From assembly GCA_963519305.1 (NCBI GenBank), contig CAUQMS010000001.1, positions 186,001 through 250,000 of the forward strand: a stretch of DNA of 64,000 nt, read 5' to 3'. The notes under the pieces are model-generated. The model saw only the letters and a program-made list of their open reading frames with translations, had not been told where the DNA came from and ran no database searches. The DNA is from Ewingella sp963519305. Lineage in GTDB: Bacteria > Pseudomonadota > Gammaproteobacteria > Enterobacterales > Enterobacteriaceae. Below, piece by piece: positions 60,362 to 64,000 of the stretch (the stretch's first letter is position 1; each line of letters starts with the position of its first letter). A program made the translations under genes and the position numbers.

Positions 60362-60798
60362 CGGGCTTCGACATCTTAGCCGGACACGCCAGCGCGGAGC
60401 AGGTCGCTGAACATTTCACCTTATGTGATTCCTCGTTTGTACCTCCCCTGAGTGACCGGGTAAATATTACGGATTATGCCAGGAAGGTGACGACGTTTGC
60501 GCTGTGCATCGAGGGTTGGCATAACGCATCGCTAATGGGTCTGCTCTGTATGTATTGCGATGACGTTGATAAAGGGGCGTTTATAACAAACGTTAGCGTA
60601 ATACCGGCCTTTCGGAGAAAAGGGGTGGCAAATCTCCTGATAAGTCACGCTATCGAAAAGGTGCGGGAGAAAGGGATTAGCAAAATAAATCTTGAAGTCG
60701 ATAACGCCAATGAACCCGCGCAATGCCTTTACCGGCGCTTGGGGTTTTCCCCGAACCTGGTCACCCAGCAAACGACGATGATGCTGATAAATTTGTAG
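60358..60798 (+). CDS. GNAT-family N-acetyltransferase
   Basis: 146 residues. AFITNVSVIPAFRRKGVANLLISHAIEK is the acetyl-CoA binding motif (Q/RxxGxA), then INLEVDNANEPAQCLYRRLGF is the typical GNAT C-terminal end. In a cluster with sugar-binding propellers it may acylate an amino sugar or amino acid. Its ATG overlaps the previous stop by four bases. Confidence 0.88.
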   Translation: MTGFDILAGHASAEQVAEHFTLCDSSFVPPLSDRVNITDYARKVTTFALCIEGWHNASLMGLLCMYCDDVDKGAFITNVSVIPAFRRKGVANLLISHAIEKVREKGISKINLEVDNANEPAQCLYRRLGFSPNLVTQQTTMMLINL

Positions 60799-60809
60799 AG
60801 AGAAATCTG

Positions 60810-61553
60810 ATGATTGAACAACGTGATTACAATAATGAAATAAATGATGCTGCGGACCATCAGTATGCTTACGGGTTTGATTTCGCCGTCATGCATCCTT
60901 TTATGCTGCGCTCTTTTCAGCCTTTTTTCAGAAAAGGTAGCCTGCTGGAGTTAGGGAGTTTTAAAGGGGATTTTACCCGACGTTTTTTGAATCACTTTGA
61001 TGATATCACCTGCGTAGAAGCTTCCGATCATGCAATGAATGAAGCGCGTTCGAAACTGGGCAGTCGGGTGGAATATATCAATGCTTTGTTTGAGCAGGCA
61101 GAACTGCCGAAGCGTTACGACAATGTGGTTTTAACTCACGTTCTCGAACATATTGACGATCCGGTTAATTTATTACGCCGCATTAATGATGAATGGCTGA
61201 GCGAAGGGGGAAGGCTGTTTCTCGTATGCCCCAATGCCAATGCGCCTTCTCGTCAGATTGCTGTCAAAATGGGTTTAATTTCGCATAACTCGGCAGTAAC
61301 CGGTGCGGAAGCAGCCCATGGTCACCGCTGTACTTACAGCCTGGATACGTTGGAACGTGACGCCACGGCCGCAGGGCTAAACGTTGTACACCGGTCTGGT
61401 ATTTTCTTTAAAGCGTTAGCCAATTTCCAGTGGGATGCTCTGTTGCAAACGGACATTATCTCCCCGGCTTATCTTGAAGGTTGCTACCAACTGGGTCAGC
61501 AATATCCTGACCTCTGCTCCAGCCTATTTCTGATGTGCGAAAAGGGCAAATAA
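60810..61553 (+). CDS. Class I SAM-dependent methyltransferase
   Basis: 247 residues. The Rossmann fold starts SLLELGSFKGDFTRRFLNHF (motif I, E/D-x-G-x-x-x-G), then CVEASDHAMNEAR (motif II), VVLTHVLEHIDDPVNLLRRI (post-II 'LEH' pattern of Methyltransf_11/23) and GGRLFLVCPNANA. The ATG at 60810 is chosen for its fit; an in-frame region upstream overlaps the GNAT gene. It is last of the five genes. Substrate unknown. Confidence 0.88.
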   Translation: MIEQRDYNNEINDAADHQYAYGFDFAVMHPFMLRSFQPFFRKGSLLELGSFKGDFTRRFLNHFDDITCVEASDHAMNEARSKLGSRVEYINALFEQAELPKRYDNVVLTHVLEHIDDPVNLLRRINDEWLSEGGRLFLVCPNANAPSRQIAVKMGLISHNSAVTGAEAAHGHRCTYSLDTLERDATAAGLNVVHRSGIFFKALANFQWDALLQTDIISPAYLEGCYQLGQQYPDLCSSLFLMCEKGK

Positions 61554-61608
61554 CGCAGCTTGTGGGACATTAACGGCTACATTATAAACCCTCTCAATTC
61601 CCCCCGTA

Positions 61609-61649
61609 TTCAACCCTTTTGCGGATGTTCAACTGGCAAAAGGGTTGAA
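61609..61649. terminator. 14-bp inverted repeat between the WbqC cluster and srfC
   Basis: TTCAACCCTTTTGC (61609-61622) and GCAAAAGGGTTGAA (61636-61649), perfect, 13-base loop. It lies between convergent genes and may work as a bidirectional terminator or recombination relic. No classical T-run. Confidence 0.5.
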
Positions 61650-61672
61650 AATGACATGATCTCAGTTTTATT

Positions 61673-63814
61673 TTATTTCGCTGCAAGCAGCAGCTTATGT
61701 AATGCCTCACGGTGCCGATCACTGATGTCGTCAGGACCGTCATGATTCGTATTTTCTGCCGCGCGTGTCATCAGTGCCACCAGCCAGTCGTAGATATATG
61801 TTGCATTACCCTGTGTGACGTTTTCGCCTAGCCGTTCCAGGCGTACAGCGGCGCTTGCCTGTAGGGCGGGAGCGAAAATCACCCTGCCTTTATTGATGCG
61901 ACTCAGCGGGCGGTGTTCCATCGCCACATTGTTATAGCCCAACCAACTGACAAAATCGCTGAACACATTGCTGGCGTGGGTGACGGCCTTCGCGACATCA
62001 TCATCCTGTTGTGCCAGTCTCTTTTCCAGCGTTTCGGCAAGGTTGAGTCGGTAAGCCGTGGCAATCAGTACTTCGCACAAGCGCTGAAGCTGGGGTGCAT
62101 CAAGCCCGGAGGCATCAATGGCCGCCGGGTTTTGACCGATCTGCGTTAAATGATTCACCCATAACGCGAATACCTGAGTGGCAAAACTTTGCGGTTGCTG
62201 AACGGGTACGCTTGAAGGTCGGGTATCATCAAATAAATCGACACTCAGCACGAGTCCGGGGCGAGGTTTAACCCCCTGTTGCTGCTGTTGCAGCCAGCAC
62301 TGCTGGAGGATGTCACGTGACGGCATCAGCCAGTCGGTAAGATCGCCGTGTTTTGCTGCCCGTGCTTGCAGTGCACGGATCAGGTGTTCTGATTGCGGTC
62401 GCACATCGGCACTCTCCGGCGTGCTAAAACGGTGGAATTGCGCCGCTACCTGTTGTTGATGATCCGTGCGCAACAATGTCCGACGGTCTTCACGGCATGG
62501 TGGGCTGACCGCCGCTGACAGCCAGTCGTTCAGGCAAGAGATATCGCGGTGATCCATCGCCTGCAATGTTCCCCAGTCCTGGCCGGACTGGGTAATGACG
62601 TGCTGCACGGCATCATCGGCGTGATCCCCGCGAGTAAAACGCAGATCAAACGGGGTGATCGCCCAGACCAGTCTTGGCAGCGTGCCTTGTGTCAGCGGTT
62701 GAGTATCTTTCATCCAGCGTGAAAGCACTCTGGCTGCCGGAATGAGATCCTGACGATCGGCCACTGAATTACAGACCAGCACGGTATCGGGCAGTAAGCG
62801 ATCCTGATAAAGCGGTAACTGGTCAGCCGGAATATCGACGATATCTACTCCCGCAAGCGCAGATTTATGGCTCAGCGTAAAGGTGATCTCGGAGCAAATA
62901 CTCGCCAGATCTTGCTGAGCAATACTCAGGCGCAGCGTCGATGTGCCTTCGCGCAGCGGGCAGACGATCACATCGTTATTCAGTTCGCGTTCATCCGCTG
63001 TCGTGGGGATTAAAAATCCGTTGTTAGGCAGCAGCAGAGAATCAACGACCAGACTGATCGGAGCCATCACCTGCGAAACGCTGCCCAGATGGTGCAGCCT
63101 CTGCGCCTGTTGCTGCCACTGGGCGGTCAGCGTGGCATGTTCCCCCCAGAGTGTGGAAAGCAGCGTGGCGCGGTCGGCCAGCGCCAGCCAGGGTGCCAGC
63201 TCCGCCATCTGATACACCAACGCATCATCGAGCCGGTGTGCTCCGCGAACGGACTGATGATAACCCTGGATCACCGATGAGAATTGCCCGCATGTCATAC
63301 CCGGGACCTCGCGGGTCTGCCGACGTGATTTCAGTTCTGCCAGTTTTGCGCTGATGGCGCTGCGCGGCACCTTGTAGTGCTGGCGCGAGGTGTGATACTG
63401 ACGAATCAGCCGTTGAGCCAGCTCACTTTCGTTAAAGAGCGTCAGCAGCAAGGGGAAATTTTCCACGGCCGGTGGCAGCGCGTCGGTAAAACGGATAGCC
63501 ATCAACGGCGCGAGATTGTCGGGGTTGATATGTCGCAGATAGTTGAGTGTGTTCCCGCCCAGCTGTACGTAAATCTCATCACGGCCTTCGGCTACAATCA
63601 TTTTCAGCAGATGGTGTTTGCCGGCGACTGAGCTGCCGTTGAGCCCCAGCGTGAGCGGCGCATTGCTAAGCGCAGCGATCTGCTGCTCGCGCTGCTGTAA
63701 CCGTGTTAACCGTGCGAGAAGAGCGTCGGCTTCGATGTTAAGGCGCATCGACTGCGTGCGGTTGTCATGTACCCAACGGATGAGCTGATTCATCGTGGTG
63801 TCTGGTTGGCTCAT
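61673..63814 (-). CDS. srfC: SrfC-family virulence-factor homologue
   Basis: 713 residues, similar to SrfC of the srfABC locus in Salmonella and other Enterobacterales. LTLGLNGSSVAGKHHLLKM near residue 50 resembles a P-loop but has His in place of the usual Ser/Thr after GK, so nucleotide binding is uncertain. LCEVLIATAYRLNLAETLEK and RRTLLRTDHQQQVAAQFHRF are in the long helical rest. Start at the ATG at 63812-63814, overlapping the srfB stop (ATGA). The role is poorly known; the srf genes were first described as SsrB-regulated. Confidence 0.85.
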   Translation of the reverse strand: MSQPDTTMNQLIRWVHDNRTQSMRLNIEADALLARLTRLQQREQQIAALSNAPLTLGLNGSSVAGKHHLLKMIVAEGRDEIYVQLGGNTLNYLRHINPDNLAPLMAIRFTDALPPAVENFPLLLTLFNESELAQRLIRQYHTSRQHYKVPRSAISAKLAELKSRRQTREVPGMTCGQFSSVIQGYHQSVRGAHRLDDALVYQMAELAPWLALADRATLLSTLWGEHATLTAQWQQQAQRLHHLGSVSQVMAPISLVVDSLLLPNNGFLIPTTADERELNNDVIVCPLREGTSTLRLSIAQQDLASICSEITFTLSHKSALAGVDIVDIPADQLPLYQDRLLPDTVLVCNSVADRQDLIPAARVLSRWMKDTQPLTQGTLPRLVWAITPFDLRFTRGDHADDAVQHVITQSGQDWGTLQAMDHRDISCLNDWLSAAVSPPCREDRRTLLRTDHQQQVAAQFHRFSTPESADVRPQSEHLIRALQARAAKHGDLTDWLMPSRDILQQCWLQQQQQGVKPRPGLVLSVDLFDDTRPSSVPVQQPQSFATQVFALWVNHLTQIGQNPAAIDASGLDAPQLQRLCEVLIATAYRLNLAETLEKRLAQQDDDVAKAVTHASNVFSDFVSWLGYNNVAMEHRPLSRINKGRVIFAPALQASAAVRLERLGENVTQGNATYIYDWLVALMTRAAENTNHDGPDDISDRHREALHKLLLAAK

Positions 63815-64000
63815 TTTAGGTATACGCTCCCGCTGTCGATCCAATAGTCATTTTCGCAACTGTAACTGGTGGCGAGGGTGTTAAGTTTCAGGCATACCGC
63901 GTCTGCTGGCAGCGGACTGCCGTTTTGCATACTGGCCTGTGCCAGAGCAAAACCGCCGCTTGGCGGGTCGTATTGCAACCGCACATGCAGCACGCCATCA
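63811..64000 (-). CDS. srfB: SrfB-family protein, C-terminus only (cut by window edge)
   Basis: The last 62 residues are inside the window, ending SCENDYWIDSGSVYLK before TGA at 63811-63813. It is identified mainly by its place directly upstream of srfC with a four-base overlap, since the srf operon order is srfA-srfB-srfC. The fragment (DGVLHVRLQYDPPSGGFALA) is too short for independent proof. Confidence 0.65.
   Translation of the reverse strand, partial: DGVLHVRLQYDPPSGGFALAQASMQNGSPLPADAVCLKLNTLATSYSCENDYWIDSGSVYLK

Noticed and set aside
1..64000. CRISPR arrays, rRNA genes or insertion sequences
   Set aside because: No regular short-repeat array, rRNA segment or transposase was seen on either strand. 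The only repeats are ERIC elements, att copies and hairpins.

Overview
The window looks like chromosome of a gamma-proteobacterium of the order Enterobacterales. I infer a Yersiniaceae-like lineage such as Rahnella, Serratia or Rouxiella, but the genus is not proven. The evidence is the near-E. coli gene order adk-hemH-gsk-ybaL-fsr-ybaK-chiX-ybaP-cueR-ybbJ-qmcA-ybbN-ybbO-tesA/ybbA-ybbP-purK-purE-lpxH-ppiB-cysS-ybcJ-folD-argU, close protein matches along it, and ERIC-type intergenic repeats. Left end (1-3.2 kb): a divergent LysR regulator and a tightly packed four-gene cluster (PP-loop ATPase, Nudix hydrolase, PLP-enzyme-like protein, EamA transporter) that resembles a small-metabolite synthesis and export unit. 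Region 3.3-28 kb is conserved core: nucleotide metabolism (adk, gsk, purK, purE), haem (hemH), lipid A (lpxH), protein quality control (cnoX/ybbN, ppiB), one-carbon metabolism (folD), cysS, transporters (ybaL, fsr, ybbA-ybbP), and copper sensing (cueR) with a stand-alone copper chaperone where copA would be expected. The chitosugar-regulating small RNA ChiX is recognisable between ybaK and ybaP. Region 28.1-52.6 kb is an integrative genomic island in the 3' half of the argU tRNA-Arg(UCU) gene. A 48-bp copy of the tRNA 3' half lies at its far end beside a P4-type integrase. Its left arm resembles the E. coli CP4 islands (DUF4942, cbtA/cbeA toxin-antitoxin genes, yeeT, radC-like, ardB-type antirestriction, yfjR, yfjQ). 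The centre is a defence block: a type I restriction-modification operon with an embedded SEC-C protein and a YgjP-like metallopeptidase, then a pair of DUF262 proteins of the GmrSD type. The right arm holds replication/control genes (inovirus Gp2-like, YfjI-like, AlpA-like) and the integrase. Right of the island (53-64 kb) are an EvgAS/BvgAS-like two-component system, a frameshifted small gene, a compact five-gene cluster (WbqC-like, two paralogous glycosidase-like beta-propellers, GNAT acetyltransferase, methyltransferase) whose product is unknown, and, on the other strand, srfC with the end of srfB. No rRNA, insertion sequence or CRISPR array was seen. The least explained parts are the five-gene WbqC cluster, the 1-3.2 kb metabolite-like cluster and the DUF262 pair with its palindromic leader.
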